64,000 bases of DNA from an uncultured Croceicoccus sp. (GCF_947496385.1 NZ_CANMCP010000004.1:1-64000); one strand, 5' to 3'. Shown: positions 1-9,395, counted from the stretch's first letter. Notes: generated from the sequence alone by a model not told the origin. A program made the numbers and translations.

Positions 1-406
1 CTAGTGCCAGGCGGCAGGCGGTGGTGCATCTCCAGGCCTGCGCGGTTTTGGGCGCTGCCGCATGGCACGCTCCCACACGATCGCAAGCGACAACGGCACC
101 GAACTGACCAGCATGGCGATCCAGCGCGGGTCGAAGGAGCGCAATGTCGAGTGGCACTATATCGCGCCGGTCAAGCCCTATCAGAACGGGTTCATCGAGA
201 GCTTCAATGCCCGGCTCAGGGACGAGCTCTTGAACGAGACGATCTTTACCAGTCTTGTCCATGCCCGCCAGGAGTCGGAAGCATGGCGGCCCGACTACAA
301 CTACTTCCAGCCCCACTCGAGCCTTGGAAACAAACCCAGGCCGACATCGAGGCAGGATCAAACGGCAATGGGCATCAAAACGGCCCAAGGCCCTGCTCGT
401 AGCTGA
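1..406 (+). mobile_element. IS3-family transposase remnant (OrfB C-terminus)
   Basis: This is the C-terminal part of an IS3-type DDE transposase. The readable frame (ATG at 62, stop at 404-406) contains SDNGTE with the second catalytic Asp. Exactly 35 residues later comes the catalytic Glu in [17 protein letters not shown], followed by the family tail [17 protein letters not shown]-35-E spacing is the IS3/retroviral integrase signature. The same frame has a stop at 2-4 and no recognisable first Asp, so the gene is truncated or frameshifted on its left. No terminal inverted repeat could be located. It is followed directly by an unrelated IS66 fragment, so the copy is surely inactive. Confidence 0.85.
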
Positions 407-429
407 TGAAAACTTCGGGCTCAGACCAC

Positions 430-889
430 CAATTCTATGCCATCGAAGACGAGGTGCGAGGGTCGCCGGCGCAGCAACGTCAGGCCGTCCGCAACGCGCA
501 GAGAAAAGACATCATCGATGACCTTCATCAGTTTCTCGATAACCGTGCCCCCCAAGGTGAGCACCAAGAGCAGGCTGGACGAAACGATACGCTATGTGCT
601 CACACGCTTGGACGGCCTCATCCGCTTCCTCGATGATGGCCGCATCGATCTCGACAACAATAGCGTCGAGCGATCAATCCGCCCGCTTGCGCCCAACCGC
701 AAGGACGCCCTGTTCACTGGTTCCAACGAAGGCGCCGACAGCTGGGTAATGATCGCCACTCTTATCGAGAGCGGCAAGTTACCAAGCATCGATTCGAACG
801 CATGGATGAACGCCATGCTCACCAGTCTCGCCAACCGTCACTTGGATAAGCACATCGATCAACTGATGCCTTGGGCCGACAGGGGCTGA
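430..889 (+). mobile_element. IS66-family transposase remnant, frameshifted
   Basis: This is the 3' part of an IS66-family tnpC gene, a DDE transposase. Frame A (about 430-548) reads YAIEDEVRGSPAQQRQAV...IIDDLHQFLDNRAP. The match continues in a second frame as VSTKSRLDETIRYVLTRLDGLIRFLDDGRI, then the hallmark DNNSVERSIRPLAPNRKDALF with the last catalytic Glu, ending LMPWADRG at 889. The frame change falls on a run of six C at 548-553, consistent with a one-base slip. The N-terminal two thirds of the transposase and the accessory tnpA/tnpB genes are absent, so this is a dead fragment. Confidence 0.88.
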
Positions 890-980
890 AAACACCGCTT
901 ACGCATCAAACAAATATAGCCGGTCGAATGACCCTGCACCACAGCCTATACGCGCTCGGGATTTACGGGTTCACGACCTA

Positions 981-1130
981 GGACCGCAACCGCATCGAAG
1001 GGATGTTCAAAAAACTCTAGCTATCACGTCGCATCACATTTCACTGCGGCAAGACCATTAAACCCTCGCCAGCCGTCTCAACATTGCCAGCATACGGCTA
1101 TGACTTAATTATCTTGTCAACACGACCTAA
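981..1130 (+). mobile_element. probable IS5-type transposase 3' scrap
   Basis: A degenerate stretch reads DRNRIEGMFKKL, a stop, SRRIT... and then, in another frame, LASRLNIASIRL, a stop, LNYLVNTT. The order resembles the tail of IS5-group transposases (D-R-N-x-I-E-x-M-F-x-K-L-K, R-R-I-A-T-R-Y, then a hydrophobic Ala/Leu helix). It carries at least two in-frame stops and a frame change and ends at the TAA at 1128-1130, which abuts the convergent stop of the next gene. The family assignment rests on short motifs only. Confidence 0.45.
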
Positions 1131-2602
1131 AAAGCCCGATCGTGAACCAATACACGTGCGGTAGCGAAGCTAATCGATATGTCCCTCCATAACGACCAGC
1201 CATCCATGTATTGAAGGTCCGACTGCAGCCGATTGGTGAGATCGCCTTCCGTATCAGTCGCGCCGCGAAAACCCCGTACCTGCGCAAGGCCGGTAAGGCC
1301 GGGCTTTAGCGTGTGACGCTGCCAATATCGCGAATCAATTTCCCAGAAAAGTTTGTCACCAGCCTGCGAACCGAGGGCATGCGGACGCGGCCCCACGATA
1401 CTCATGCTTCCTCCCAGAACGTTGAGTAACTGTGGAACCTCATCCAGCGACGTTCGGCGCAAGAAACGACCGACCTTGGTAATTCGATCGTCATCCTTGG
1501 ACGCCGAACGATTTCCCGCGCTGTCTAGTCGGTCGCTGCGCATGGAACGAAACTTGTAGATCGAAAAAAGCTGGTTCGACCGCCCCATTCGTTTCTGAAG
1601 AAAGAAGACAGGGCCGCGATCCTCAAGCCAGATCGCCAGGGCAATAAGCCCCAGCAAAGGAGAGAGAAGTATGACCGCCGGGCCAGCCACGGCGAGGTCA
1701 AAGGCACGCTTCATGATACGAGCGCGAAGACCAAGCGGTCGATGCGAAATCAGCAGAATTCCCATCCCATCGCGAACGTGCGCGCCCAAAGCACCAAGCT
1801 CCCTAACGGAATCATCGAGAATTTCGCCATCAACCGAAAGGCATTTAAGAGCGTGCGCCCATTCACCTCGGCGTTCCGGCGCACAAGAAACCAGAACGCG
1901 GTCCATGTGACGTAACATCTTGCCCAGCCGTTCGATCGCTTCGGGATTCCCGATATCTGGACGAAGACCAAAGCGCTCCGCATCGAAATAATACGCATTG
2001 TCGCTTTCGATCTTCGGCCCCCCATCAGACACGATAAGGAAATTTTCACCTGTCGTACCGCACCTTTGCCGGATGACCGAACGCATCTGATCACGCACGA
2101 AGATGATCGTGATCACCGAAAATAGAAGCGATAGCGCCATGGTGCTGCGCGAAAATTCCGCGCTGGATTTGGCAAAAAATGCGACGAAGGTGATGATCGC
2201 GGCCGCGACAAGCAAAGCCACAATCGCCCGCAGAATCGAGAAGGTCGGCTGTCGCAAGGCTTTTATCGAATAGCTGCCGTTATAAAGTCCGATGGTCAGA
2301 AAAACCGGCAGGATCATCTGTATCTGCATCATCGATTGCGGTGCGAACATCGCACCAAGATAGATATAGCTCGCCAAGAAAAACCCAAAGGCAAGCGCCG
2401 CCAAGTCTCCGATAACGAGCATGAGGTAGCATTGGAGACGCCCGTGCTCGAGTGACGGAATGCGCGCTAACTGCGAAGGTGTTAGTATCCTGCGATCCTG
2501 CCGTGCCGAGATTGAGGTTTGGCGCTTGCCTTTTTTCGTAGGCCGCGCATCGGTTGCAATTCTGGAATTTAGTAGCATCGGTTTGATCCGTTCCACTTTC
2601 AC
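1127..2602 (-). CDS. exopolysaccharide polyprenyl-phosphate sugar-1-phosphate transferase
   Basis: A 491-residue membrane enzyme of the bacterial sugar transferase (WcaJ/ExoY/PssY) family. Such enzymes move a sugar-1-phosphate from a UDP-sugar to undecaprenyl phosphate and so start exopolysaccharide or capsule repeat-unit synthesis at the inner membrane. Four N-terminal hydrophobic segments (about residues 57-175) precede a CoA-binding-like soluble middle. A re-entrant helix (AFDLAVAGPAVILLSPLLGLIALAIW) and the catalytic domain follow, with GPVFFLQKRMG, FSIYKFRSMR, SLDEVPQLLNVLGGSMSIVGPRP and KPGLTGLAQVRG. Base composition is clearly lower in GC than the core genes to its right, and IS scraps lie at its 3' end, which suggests an acquired or recombining polysaccharide locus extending left of the window. 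The exact sugar cannot be read. Confidence 0.88.
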   Translation of the reverse strand: MKVERIKPMLLNSRIATDARPTKKGKRQTSISARQDRRILTPSQLARIPSLEHGRLQCYLMLVIGDLAALAFGFFLASYIYLGAMFAPQSMMQIQMILPVFLTIGLYNGSYSIKALRQPTFSILRAIVALLVAAAIITFVAFFAKSSAEFSRSTMALSLLFSVITIIFVRDQMRSVIRQRCGTTGENFLIVSDGGPKIESDNAYYFDAERFGLRPDIGNPEAIERLGKMLRHMDRVLVSCAPERRGEWAHALKCLSVDGEILDDSVRELGALGAHVRDGMGILLISHRPLGLRARIMKRAFDLAVAGPAVILLSPLLGLIALAIWLEDRGPVFFLQKRMGRSNQLFSIYKFRSMRSDRLDSAGNRSASKDDDRITKVGRFLRRTSLDEVPQLLNVLGGSMSIVGPRPHALGSQAGDKLFWEIDSRYWQRHTLKPGLTGLAQVRGFRGATDTEGDLTNRLQSDLQYMDGWSLWRDISISFATARVLVHDRAF

Positions 2603-2715
2603 CGACTAAGGGTCGTTACCCGAAGCACGCTAAGGGCTATTCCATGTTGCATCGCAGCATACACGGCCAAAGCCATATGGCAAAGTAATACCAACCAATG
2701 AATAGGCTTTTATAC

Positions 2716-3750
2716 CTAATGGCCAGATTGCGATGCCGCTCGTGCGATATTGGTACAACCTATACGAAAATTGAGCGAAGCCGTCTGGCTATCGGCCAGA
2801 AGCTGCCGATGCATCGCTACCAGTCGTTGAGACAATCGAGCCAGACGTGGACCCCGCCAGCGAGAAAGCTGGTCTGCGATCGCACCCTTTTCCATAAAGA
2901 ACACACCGGGTTGCTGAGCGACGAACGCGGCGACATCGGCTCGGGACCCCAATTTAGATGACAATTCGGTCAGTTTTGCTACCCGACGCTCCATCGCGAG
3001 CAAAGTGCCAAGTGGATTCATATCCAGTTGCTGAAACCGCGTAAGCTCCTCGCCAAGCCGCTCTATGTTTCCGGACAGAACCGCATCCACCAGCGCCATC
3101 ATTCCGTCGTCTTCGGTCACAGCACCGATCGCATGCACGTCAGCTTCGGAGAGGGAACGGGGTGCTTCTGGCGCAGCGTCGATATAAAGAGCCAGCTTCG
3201 CGATTTCCGATTTCGCCATGCGGGTGTCCAGCCCAACCGATCCGGCGATCCGTTGGGCCAATTCCGAGCCCATACGCAGTCCCGCCGCATCAGCCATATG
3301 TCGCACTTCCGATGTCACGGAACGAATGTCGGGCGGGTAGAACATCGCGACCAGCGCATCGTCCCGCTTTTCCAACAACTTGGCCGTGCGCGATTTGTCA
3401 GTCGCACCCGATGCCAAGATAAGCACCGGCCAACCATCGGCCACCGTCTCGCTCTCGATAAGGATCTTTAACGCTTCGAGCGCTTCTTCCGCCTGAACGC
3501 GTACGAAAATATGGCGCGTGTCCCCGAACAAGGAAGTAGAGCGGGTTTCGTCCGACAGCCTGACCGGATCACGCTTCAATTCTGAGCCGCCAATCTCCAC
3601 CCGCTCGCCAGCTTTTTCGCCCAACAGGGTTATTAGGCGCATTGCGGCAGCATGGGCGCCCGCCTCGTCCGGCCCGCAAAAGAAGAAGATTTTCGCCGTC
3701 TGCACAGCCCGCGGCGCAATCTGTGCAAAATTGCTGTTCTTTGCTTTCAC
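2716..3750 (-). CDS. holA: DNA polymerase III subunit delta
   Basis: The delta subunit of the clamp loader opens the beta sliding clamp and works with the gamma/tau and delta' subunits at the fork. The 344-residue length fits. Recognisable are KIFFFCGPDEAGAHAAAMRL near the N-terminus (the degenerate, non-ATP-binding P-loop region), SLFGDTRHIFVR, and the C-terminal helical collar domain ending FRIGCTNIARAASQ. The start is GTG and overlaps the lptE stop by four bases (GTGA), so translation is probably coupled. It is the last gene of the DUF3576-leuS-lptE-holA operon. The gene looks somewhat less GC-rich than leuS. Confidence 0.9.
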   Translation of the reverse strand: MKAKNSNFAQIAPRAVQTAKIFFFCGPDEAGAHAAAMRLITLLGEKAGERVEIGGSELKRDPVRLSDETRSTSLFGDTRHIFVRVQAEEALEALKILIESETVADGWPVLILASGATDKSRTAKLLEKRDDALVAMFYPPDIRSVTSEVRHMADAAGLRMGSELAQRIAGSVGLDTRMAKSEIAKLALYIDAAPEAPRSLSEADVHAIGAVTEDDGMMALVDAVLSGNIERLGEELTRFQQLDMNPLGTLLAMERRVAKLTELSSKLGSRADVAAFVAQQPGVFFMEKGAIADQLSRWRGPRLARLSQRLVAMHRQLLADSQTASLNFRIGCTNIARAASQSGH

Positions 3751-4256
3751 CGTTCAGCTTCACGCGATTGGTCGCGCAGTTTCAGCGCCAGCGTGGCAAC
3801 GATCCGGTCGGCAACCACCTGCGTCAAGTTTTCGAGTGCGGTCTGCTCCGCCGCGATCGTAGCATATTCGCTCGAAACCACATCGACCCCGGCATCGGAA
3901 CCAGACGTGGTGTCCAGCATGACCGCCCCGGTCGCCACATCCACGAGCCGATAACGCGCACGCAACGTGCGCCTTTCACGTCCGATCGTATCGTCCTTCA
4001 ACAGCCCCAGCCCTTCGAGTCGATTGTCTAGCCGTACGTCGAGCCGGTACCGCGTTGGCACCGCCCCGCTCGCGCCCAGCCGCTCGATCAACGCATCGCG
4101 CATGAGCCAGCCCGACTGCCCCTCAATGGGCAACACCTCGATCCCGGAGAGCCCGGACGCGACCGCTCCATCGCCGCCACCAGCATATACCGGCTGCAAC
4201 GCGCACGCCGAAAGCGGCATCGTCGCGAGCGCGAGGAGAAGAACCGCCGCCCGCAT
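3747..4256 (-). CDS. lptE: LPS assembly lipoprotein LptE
   Basis: LptE is the outer-membrane lipoprotein that plugs LptD and helps insert lipopolysaccharide into the outer leaflet. The 169-residue product has a clear lipoprotein signal with lipobox LSAC (Cys about residue 18), then LQPVYAGGGDG, the usual start of alphaproteobacterial LptE, and the family-like body VLPIEGQSGWLMRDALIERLG...YRLDVRLD. Its ATG overlaps the leuS stop (TGATG). The leuS-lptE-holA order is widely conserved in this class and supports the call. Confidence 0.88.
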   Translation of the reverse strand: MRAAVLLLALATMPLSACALQPVYAGGGDGAVASGLSGIEVLPIEGQSGWLMRDALIERLGASGAVPTRYRLDVRLDNRLEGLGLLKDDTIGRERRTLRARYRLVDVATGAVMLDTTSGSDAGVDVVSSEYATIAAEQTALENLTQVVADRIVATLALKLRDQSREAER

Positions 4257-6781
4257 CAGACCACCAGATTGACCAGCCGGTCGGGTACGACGATCACCTT
4301 GCGGATTTCGGCCCCGTCGAGATTGCGCTGCACCTTCTCGCTCGACAGCGCGAGCCGCTCCAGCTCGTCCTTCGGCAAGCCCTTCGCCACGGTCAGCGTG
4401 TCGCGCAGCTTGCCCTTGATCTGCACCGCGATCGTCACCTCGTCCTCGACAAGCAGGCTTTCTTCCACGGACGGCCAGGGCGCGTCTGCGATAAGCCCTT
4501 CGCCGCCGCTGCGCGACCAGGTTTCCTCACAAAGATGCGGCATCATCGGGCTGGCGAGATGCATCAGCGCGGTGATCGCGTCGTTGCGGCTGACCGATGG
4601 CGGCGCCTTTTCCGTCGCGTTGGTCAGCTCGTAGATCCGCGCGACCGCCTTGTTGAAGGACAGGGCCTCGATATCCTCACCGACGGCGGCGATCGCCTGA
4701 TGCGTCTTGCGGGCGAGCGGCTTGTCCTCGCCCGTCGCAGCATCGTCGACCTGTCCGAACAGGCGCCACAGACGCTGCACGAAACGGCCGCAGCCCTCGA
4801 TCCCCGCCTCGCTCCACGGCAGGTCGCGTTCCGGCGGACTGTCGGAGAGCATGAACCAGCGCACCGCATCGGCGCCATATTGCGCGATGATCTCGTCGGG
4901 GTCGACGACGTTCTTCTTCGACTTCGACATCTTGATGACGCGGCCGATGTCAACTGCGCCACCATCATCCTTCAATGTCGCGCCCTCTGCCGCCCGGCTG
5001 ATTTCCGATGGCGCGTAATAGACCGGCTGCCCGTTGGGACCGGTGCGCGAATAGGTTTCGTGCGTCACCATGCCTTGCGTAAACAATTGCCGGAACGGTT
5101 CGGCGACATCGATCATGCCGATGTGTTTCAGCGCCCGCGTCCAGAATCGCGCATAGAGCAGGTGCAGGATCGCATGCTCGATCCCGCCGATATACTGATC
5201 GACCGGCAACCATGCGGAAATTTCCGCAGGATCGAACGGGCGGTCGGCGGGCTGGCTCGCGAAACGCAGGAAATACCAGCTGGAATCCACGAACGTGTCG
5301 AGCGTGTCAGTCTCCCGCTCCGCCTTGCCGCCGCATTTCGGACAATCGACATGCTTCCACGTCGCATGCCGTTCGAGCGGATTGCCCGGCGTCTGAAAAT
5401 CGACATCCTCGGGGAGCGTGATCGGCAGGCTGTCCACCGGCGCAGGCACGACGCCGCAATCCGCGCAATGGATGAACGGGATCGGCGTCCCCCAGTAACG
5501 CTGACGGCTCACGCCCCAGTCGCGCAGGCGCCACACGGTTTTGCCCTCGCCCCACGTGCCCTTTTGCGCACGGGCGATCACCTCGGCCTTGGCATCGGCG
5601 ACGCTCATGCCGTCGAGAAAGTCGGAATTGACGATGACGCCCTCGCCCGCCTCGGCCTCCCCGGCGAAGGGCGTGTCCGCCTCCTCCGCACTGGCGGCAA
5701 CCACACGCCGGATCGGCAGGCCGTATTTCGTGGCGAATTCGAAGTCGCGGCTGTCATGGCCGGGCACGCCCATCACCGCGCCGGTGCCGTAATCCATGAG
5801 CACGAAATTGGCGATATAGACCGGCAATTTCTCGCCCGTGAACGGGTGGTCTGACCGCAGCCCGGTGTCGTATCCGAGCTTTTCCGCGGTCTCCAGCTCC
5901 ACCGCGGTCGTGCCGCCGGCGCGGCACGTCTCGATAAAGGCCGCCGCCTCGCCCGACGTGTCGGCCAGTGCGCGGGCAATCGGGTGCTCAGCCGCTATGG
6001 CGATGAAACTGGCGCCGAATATCGTGTCGGGCCGGGTCGAATAGACCTCGATCTCCTCGTCGAAATTGCTGCCCTTGAAATGGAATTGCAAACCCTGCGA
6101 CTTGCCGATCCAGTTCTCCTGCATCAGCCGCACCTTGTCCGGCCACATGTCGAGATTGCCAAGGCCGTCGAGCAATTCGTCGGCAAATTGCGTGATCTTC
6201 AAGAACCACTGCGACAGCTTGCGCTTTTCCACCAAGGCACCCGAACGCCAGCCGCGCCCGTCGATCACCTGCTCATTCGCGAGCACGGTCATGTCGACCG
6301 GGTCCCAGTTGACCGCGCTTTCCTTGCGATAGACCAACCCCGCCTCGTAAAGCGCGAGGAACAGCGCCTGCTCATGCCCGTAATATTCGGGATCGCAGGT
6401 GGCGAATTCGCGCGTCCAGTCGAGCGCGAAGCCCAGCCGCTTGAGCTGCGCCTTCATGTTGGCGATATTTTCGCGGGTCCAGCCGCCGGGGTGCACGCCC
6501 TTCTCCATGGCGGCGTTTTCGGCCGGCATGCCGAACGCGTCCCAGCCCATCGGGTGCAGCACTTCGTGCCCCGTCGCTTTTTTATACCGCGCGAGCACGT
6601 CGCCCATCGTGTAATTGCGGACATGCCCGATATGAATGCGCCCGGACGGGTAGGGAAACATCTCCAGCACGTAGCTTTTGGGCTTCGCGCTCGCCGAATC
6701 GGCGCGGAAGGTTTCCGCATCGTCCCACGCGCGCTGCCAGCGCCCGTCGGCCTGTGACGGATCGAAACGCTCGTCGCTCAT
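4256..6781 (-). CDS. leuS: leucyl-tRNA synthetase
   Basis: A class I aminoacyl-tRNA synthetase charging tRNA-Leu in the cytoplasm. The 841-residue protein has the HIGH-type motif in [21 protein letters not shown] near residue 45 and a long CP1 editing domain with [11 protein letters not shown] and [15 protein letters not shown]. Zinc-binding-like CADCG and CPKCGG pairs follow, then the signature [15 protein letters not shown] with the KMSKS loop, and the C-terminal anticodon-binding domain. It is complete. It follows a DUF3576 lipoprotein gene at a 19-base gap and overlaps lptE downstream by one base, so it sits inside the operon. Confidence 0.97.
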   Translation of the reverse strand: MSDERFDPSQADGRWQRAWDDAETFRADSASAKPKSYVLEMFPYPSGRIHIGHVRNYTMGDVLARYKKATGHEVLHPMGWDAFGMPAENAAMEKGVHPGGWTRENIANMKAQLKRLGFALDWTREFATCDPEYYGHEQALFLALYEAGLVYRKESAVNWDPVDMTVLANEQVIDGRGWRSGALVEKRKLSQWFLKITQFADELLDGLGNLDMWPDKVRLMQENWIGKSQGLQFHFKGSNFDEEIEVYSTRPDTIFGASFIAIAAEHPIARALADTSGEAAAFIETCRAGGTTAVELETAEKLGYDTGLRSDHPFTGEKLPVYIANFVLMDYGTGAVMGVPGHDSRDFEFATKYGLPIRRVVAASAEEADTPFAGEAEAGEGVIVNSDFLDGMSVADAKAEVIARAQKGTWGEGKTVWRLRDWGVSRQRYWGTPIPFIHCADCGVVPAPVDSLPITLPEDVDFQTPGNPLERHATWKHVDCPKCGGKAERETDTLDTFVDSSWYFLRFASQPADRPFDPAEISAWLPVDQYIGGIEHAILHLLYARFWTRALKHIGMIDVAEPFRQLFTQGMVTHETYSRTGPNGQPVYYAPSEISRAAEGATLKDDGGAVDIGRVIKMSKSKKNVVDPDEIIAQYGADAVRWFMLSDSPPERDLPWSEAGIEGCGRFVQRLWRLFGQVDDAATGEDKPLARKTHQAIAAVGEDIEALSFNKAVARIYELTNATEKAPPSVSRNDAITALMHLASPMMPHLCEETWSRSGGEGLIADAPWPSVEESLLVEDEVTIAVQIKGKLRDTLTVAKGLPKDELERLALSSEKVQRNLDGAEIRKVIVVPDRLVNLVV

Positions 6782-6800
6782 GCCCTGCGTATCCCCCGGT

Positions 6801-7253
6801 TCAGCCGATCACCGCGTTGCGGCGCAATTCGCGAGCGCGGGTGAGGATGATGTCCTCCAGCTTCTGCACCGTGGCGGCTTGCACCGGCGCATCGACCCAT
6901 CCGCCGCCCTGCGCGACCTGCCGGCTGGCCGCGACGCGCAGCGCATCGGCGCGCAGGTCGGTATCGAGGATGCTGACTGTCATCTTCATGCGTTCGGCCG
7001 GATTTTCGGGGTTGCTGTACCAGTCGGTCACGATGACCCCGCCCGCGCTGTCGGCCTGCACCAACGGCATGAAGGACAGCGTGTCGAGGCTGGCGCGCCA
7101 CAGATAGCTGTTGACGCCGATGGTCGCGACCTGCGCCGCGGCGGCTTCGGTCTGCACGCGTTCGGGCCCGCCGCATCCGGACAATGCGGACAGGGCGGCC
7201 AGCCCTGCGATAGCGACAGAAACGGTGGAAAAGCGAGGGCGTTGACCGGTCAT
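6801..7253 (-). CDS. DUF3576 family lipoprotein
   Basis: A 150-residue exported protein starting at the ATG at 7253 (MTGQRPRF). The track's longer version begins in an improbable extension. A hydrophobic signal runs to the lipobox ALSGC (Cys near residue 24). The mature part [49 protein letters not shown] is typical of DUF3576, a family of unknown function found next to leuS in alphaproteobacteria. It is the first gene of the operon with leuS, lptE and holA, and a role in envelope biogenesis is only a guess from that position. Confidence 0.85.
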   Translation of the reverse strand: MTGQRPRFSTVSVAIAGLAALSALSGCGGPERVQTEAAAAQVATIGVNSYLWRASLDTLSFMPLVQADSAGGVIVTDWYSNPENPAERMKMTVSILDTDLRADALRVAASRQVAQGGGWVDAPVQAATVQKLEDIILTRARELRRNAVIG

Positions 7254-7628
7254 TGCGGGACTTTCGTTCGTCGATTCGCCCGCCGGGGCGAACGTATCTG
7301 GCACAAGGGATCGGCCCGCGCCGCGATGGGCGGGCCACATGTTTCGCGCGCTCTATCACCGTGCGCGCCTCGGCGGCAAGTTTTTGCACGCGCGCCGCCG
7401 ATGCCCGGTCCGGCGTGAACGAGGGCCGAACCGCGCGCGCCGTAACGACCCGGCTGTCGATTCAATGCAACAGTCGGTCAGGGAACTGTCATCGAACCGA
7501 CGCATTCATTTGGCAGTGCGCCCTACGACAGGTTATGCATGTTTATCTCCGTGCCCTGCAATCGGGTCATGACGGCGAAAGCTTTCCGGTGTATAAGGAA
7601 GGCGAGTGAGATTCAGGGGATCAGGACT
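7254..7628. other. divergent intergenic region
   Basis: 375 bases separate the start of the DUF3576-leuS operon (minus) from the start I prefer for the secreted protein gene (plus). It must hold both promoters. A weak candidate for the plus strand is listed separately. No tRNA, repeat or convincing ORF is visible. The in-frame codons from 7539 to 7628 that the ORF track adds to the next gene read as an Arg/Cys-containing stretch with no signal-peptide character. Confidence 0.6.
7510..7539 (+). promoter_or_regulatory. weak sigma-70-like promoter candidate
   Basis: TTGGCA (7510-7515, five of six to the -35 consensus) is followed after 18 bases by TATGCA (7534-7539), a poor -10. If transcription starts just downstream, the ATG at 7539 would lie outside the mRNA, which agrees with the GTG start chosen for the following gene. 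The -10 match is weak. Confidence 0.28.
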
Positions 7629-8483
7629 GTGGCGTCGCAAGGTACGAAATTCGGCACGAAACGGTGGGGCATTGCCCTGCTGACGGGTGCTGCGTTCGTC
7701 GCGGCCCTGCCCAGTGCGGTCGCCGCCGCCAGCAATGGCCTGATCGATAAGGCCGACGCCGATTCGATGGCCGGGCGCATTCTTTCGGTAGGCTCCGACG
7801 GGCTTACCGCTTTCACCCCGTCCTCCGCCGACCCCCGCCTGCTCGCCCGGTTGAGCGGCGCGCAGGGCGACGCGCAGGACAACAGCGGCATTTTCCGTTT
7901 CACCCCCGCCGGCGCGAAAAAGACGGGCAAGCGCGCCGTGACGGTCGCCGTACGAGTCAACACCGATACCGTCCGCGCCATTTCCATGCGCGCGGGCGCG
8001 GTCGGCGGATTGGACGCCGGTCGCGGCGCTTCGATACCCAGCATTTCGCCCGTCGCCTTCAACCTGGGCATGGCGCGCGGCTATCAGGGTTTTGGCGTCG
8101 AGCGCGGCGAATCGAACACGATCGGCCGTGCCGGATTGGGCGCGGGCATTGCGGGAAGCGCGAACCGCACGTTGACCCTGCCGGGCGAGGTTCGCAAGCT
8201 CGACATGCCCGACCTGTCCAGCTTTACCCCGTCGAAGGCGAAGCCCAGCCGGTTCAGCGCCACGGTCAATCTCGACGAGAGACAGTTCCCGGTCGATACG
8301 GTCCGGAGCGGCGAAACCGGGTCCGACGTGTCGGTCGATGTCGGCGGCGCCTATCGCGTGGCCCGCAACCTGAAGGTTACCGCCGGCCTTCGTTACTCCG
8401 CCGACCGCAACCGGATCGCCCCGCTCACGGATGAGGAGCAGGACGCACAGGCCGTCTATGTCGGGACGCAGTTCCGTTTCTGA
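7629..8483 (+). CDS. secreted protein with outer-membrane-like C-terminus
   Basis: Function not recognised. I place the start at GTG 7629 because AGGGGA (7615-7620) lies 8 bases upstream and the resulting N-terminus is a clean signal peptide (basic VASQGTKFGTKRW, hydrophobic core GIALLTGAAFVAALPSAVA, cleavage near AVA-AA). The product is 284 residues. The middle is rich in Gly, Ala, Ser and Thr. The last third has alternating beta-strand-like segments (VSVDVGGAYRVARNLKVTAGLRYS) and ends in the aromatic VGTQFRF, the kind of C-terminal phenylalanine strand seen in outer-membrane barrel proteins. A small porin or OmpA-like barrel is possible but unproven. It lies upstream of phaB in the same direction. 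Confidence 0.62.
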   Translation: MASQGTKFGTKRWGIALLTGAAFVAALPSAVAAASNGLIDKADADSMAGRILSVGSDGLTAFTPSSADPRLLARLSGAQGDAQDNSGIFRFTPAGAKKTGKRAVTVAVRVNTDTVRAISMRAGAVGGLDAGRGASIPSISPVAFNLGMARGYQGFGVERGESNTIGRAGLGAGIAGSANRTLTLPGEVRKLDMPDLSSFTPSKAKPSRFSATVNLDERQFPVDTVRSGETGSDVSVDVGGAYRVARNLKVTAGLRYSADRNRIAPLTDEEQDAQAVYVGTQFRF

Positions 8484-8516
8484 TTCCTGCCGCAGATGCG
8501 TAGCCAAATTGCTGCA

Positions 8517-8545
8517 TTGCCATAGTTTCGATCCGACCGAATAAG
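8517..8545 (+). promoter_or_regulatory. sigma-70-like promoter for phaB
   Basis: TTGCCA (8517-8522) and AATAAG (8540-8545) are separated by 17 bases, matching five and four of six consensus positions. The site lies about 65 bases upstream of the phaB start in the gap after the preceding stop codon. Confidence 0.45.
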
Positions 8546-8609
8546 AGGTTGTGACCGTCCGCCGCTATCCCTAACCTTTTGAGGAGGAGAGCAGGCGGAA
8601 AGGATGTTC

Positions 8610-9332
8610 ATGTCAAAAATTGCAGTGGTTACGGGCGGAACACGCGGCATTGGCGAAGGGATCAGCCTCGCCCTGCGCGAGATGGGATGCACAGTTGTCG
8701 CCAACTACGCCGGCAATGACGAAAAGGCGAAAGCGTTCAGCGAGCGCACCGGAATCAAGACGGCCAAGTTCGACGTCGGCGATCACGACGCGGTGACGCA
8801 GGGTTGCAGCCAGATCGCCGGGGATGTCGGCCCCATCGACATTGTCGTCAACAACGCCGGCATTACCCGCGACGGGGTCTTGCACAAGATGACTTGGGAC
8901 GACTGGAACGAGGTGATGCGGATCAATCTCGGCGGTTGCTTCAACATGGCGAAGGCCACGTTCCCCGGCATGCGCGAACGCAAATGGGGCCGCATCGTCA
9001 ATATCGGGTCGGTCAACGGCCAGGCCGGTCAATACGGGCAGGTCAACTATGCCGCGGCGAAATCGGGCATCCACGGCTTTACCAAGGCGCTGGCGCAGGA
9101 AGGCGCGAAATATGGCGTGACGGTCAATGCCATCGCCCCAGGCTATATCGACACGGACATGGTGGCGGCGGTGCCGGAACCGGTTCTGGAAAAGATCATC
9201 GCGAAAATCCCGGTCGGACGGCTGGGCCATGCCGATGAAATCGCGCGCGGCGTCGCGTTTTTCTGTTCCGAGGATGCGACCTTCGTGACGGGCTCCACGC
9301 TCAGCATCAATGGCGGGCAACACATGTATTGA
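8610..9332 (+). CDS. phaB: acetoacetyl-CoA reductase (SDR family)
   Basis: An NADPH-dependent short-chain dehydrogenase that reduces acetoacetyl-CoA to (R)-3-hydroxybutyryl-CoA for polyhydroxyalkanoate synthesis. It shows TGGTRGIG (cofactor loop, residues about 9-16), VNNAGITRDG, the catalytic Ser in NIGSVNGQAGQ, YAAAKSG (YxxxK) and the PhaB-like tail FVTGSTLSINGGQHMY. I choose ATG 8610 (240 residues) over ATG 8604 because AAGG at 8600-8603 then has normal spacing. The phaA and phaC genes are not in the window. A close relative acting on fatty-acid ketoacyl substrates (FabG) cannot be excluded, but the tail and NYAGNDEKA region favour PhaB. Confidence 0.85.
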   Translation: MSKIAVVTGGTRGIGEGISLALREMGCTVVANYAGNDEKAKAFSERTGIKTAKFDVGDHDAVTQGCSQIAGDVGPIDIVVNNAGITRDGVLHKMTWDDWNEVMRINLGGCFNMAKATFPGMRERKWGRIVNIGSVNGQAGQYGQVNYAAAKSGIHGFTKALAQEGAKYGVTVNAIAPGYIDTDMVAAVPEPVLEKIIAKIPVGRLGHADEIARGVAFFCSEDATFVTGSTLSINGGQHMY

Positions 9333-9355
9333 TCGAATCGCGTGCGATTCGCATG

Positions 9356-9392
9356 GGGCGGTCCGTTCTCTTCCGAACGGGCCGCCCTTTTT
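9356..9392 (+). terminator. intrinsic terminator of phaB
   Basis: GGGCGGTCCGTTC pairs with GAACGGGCCGCCC (13 pairs, one G-T wobble) around the loop TCTTCC and is followed by TTTTT. It lies 24 bases after the phaB stop and just before the convergent dut stop. Confidence 0.9.
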
Positions 9393-9395
9393 CCA

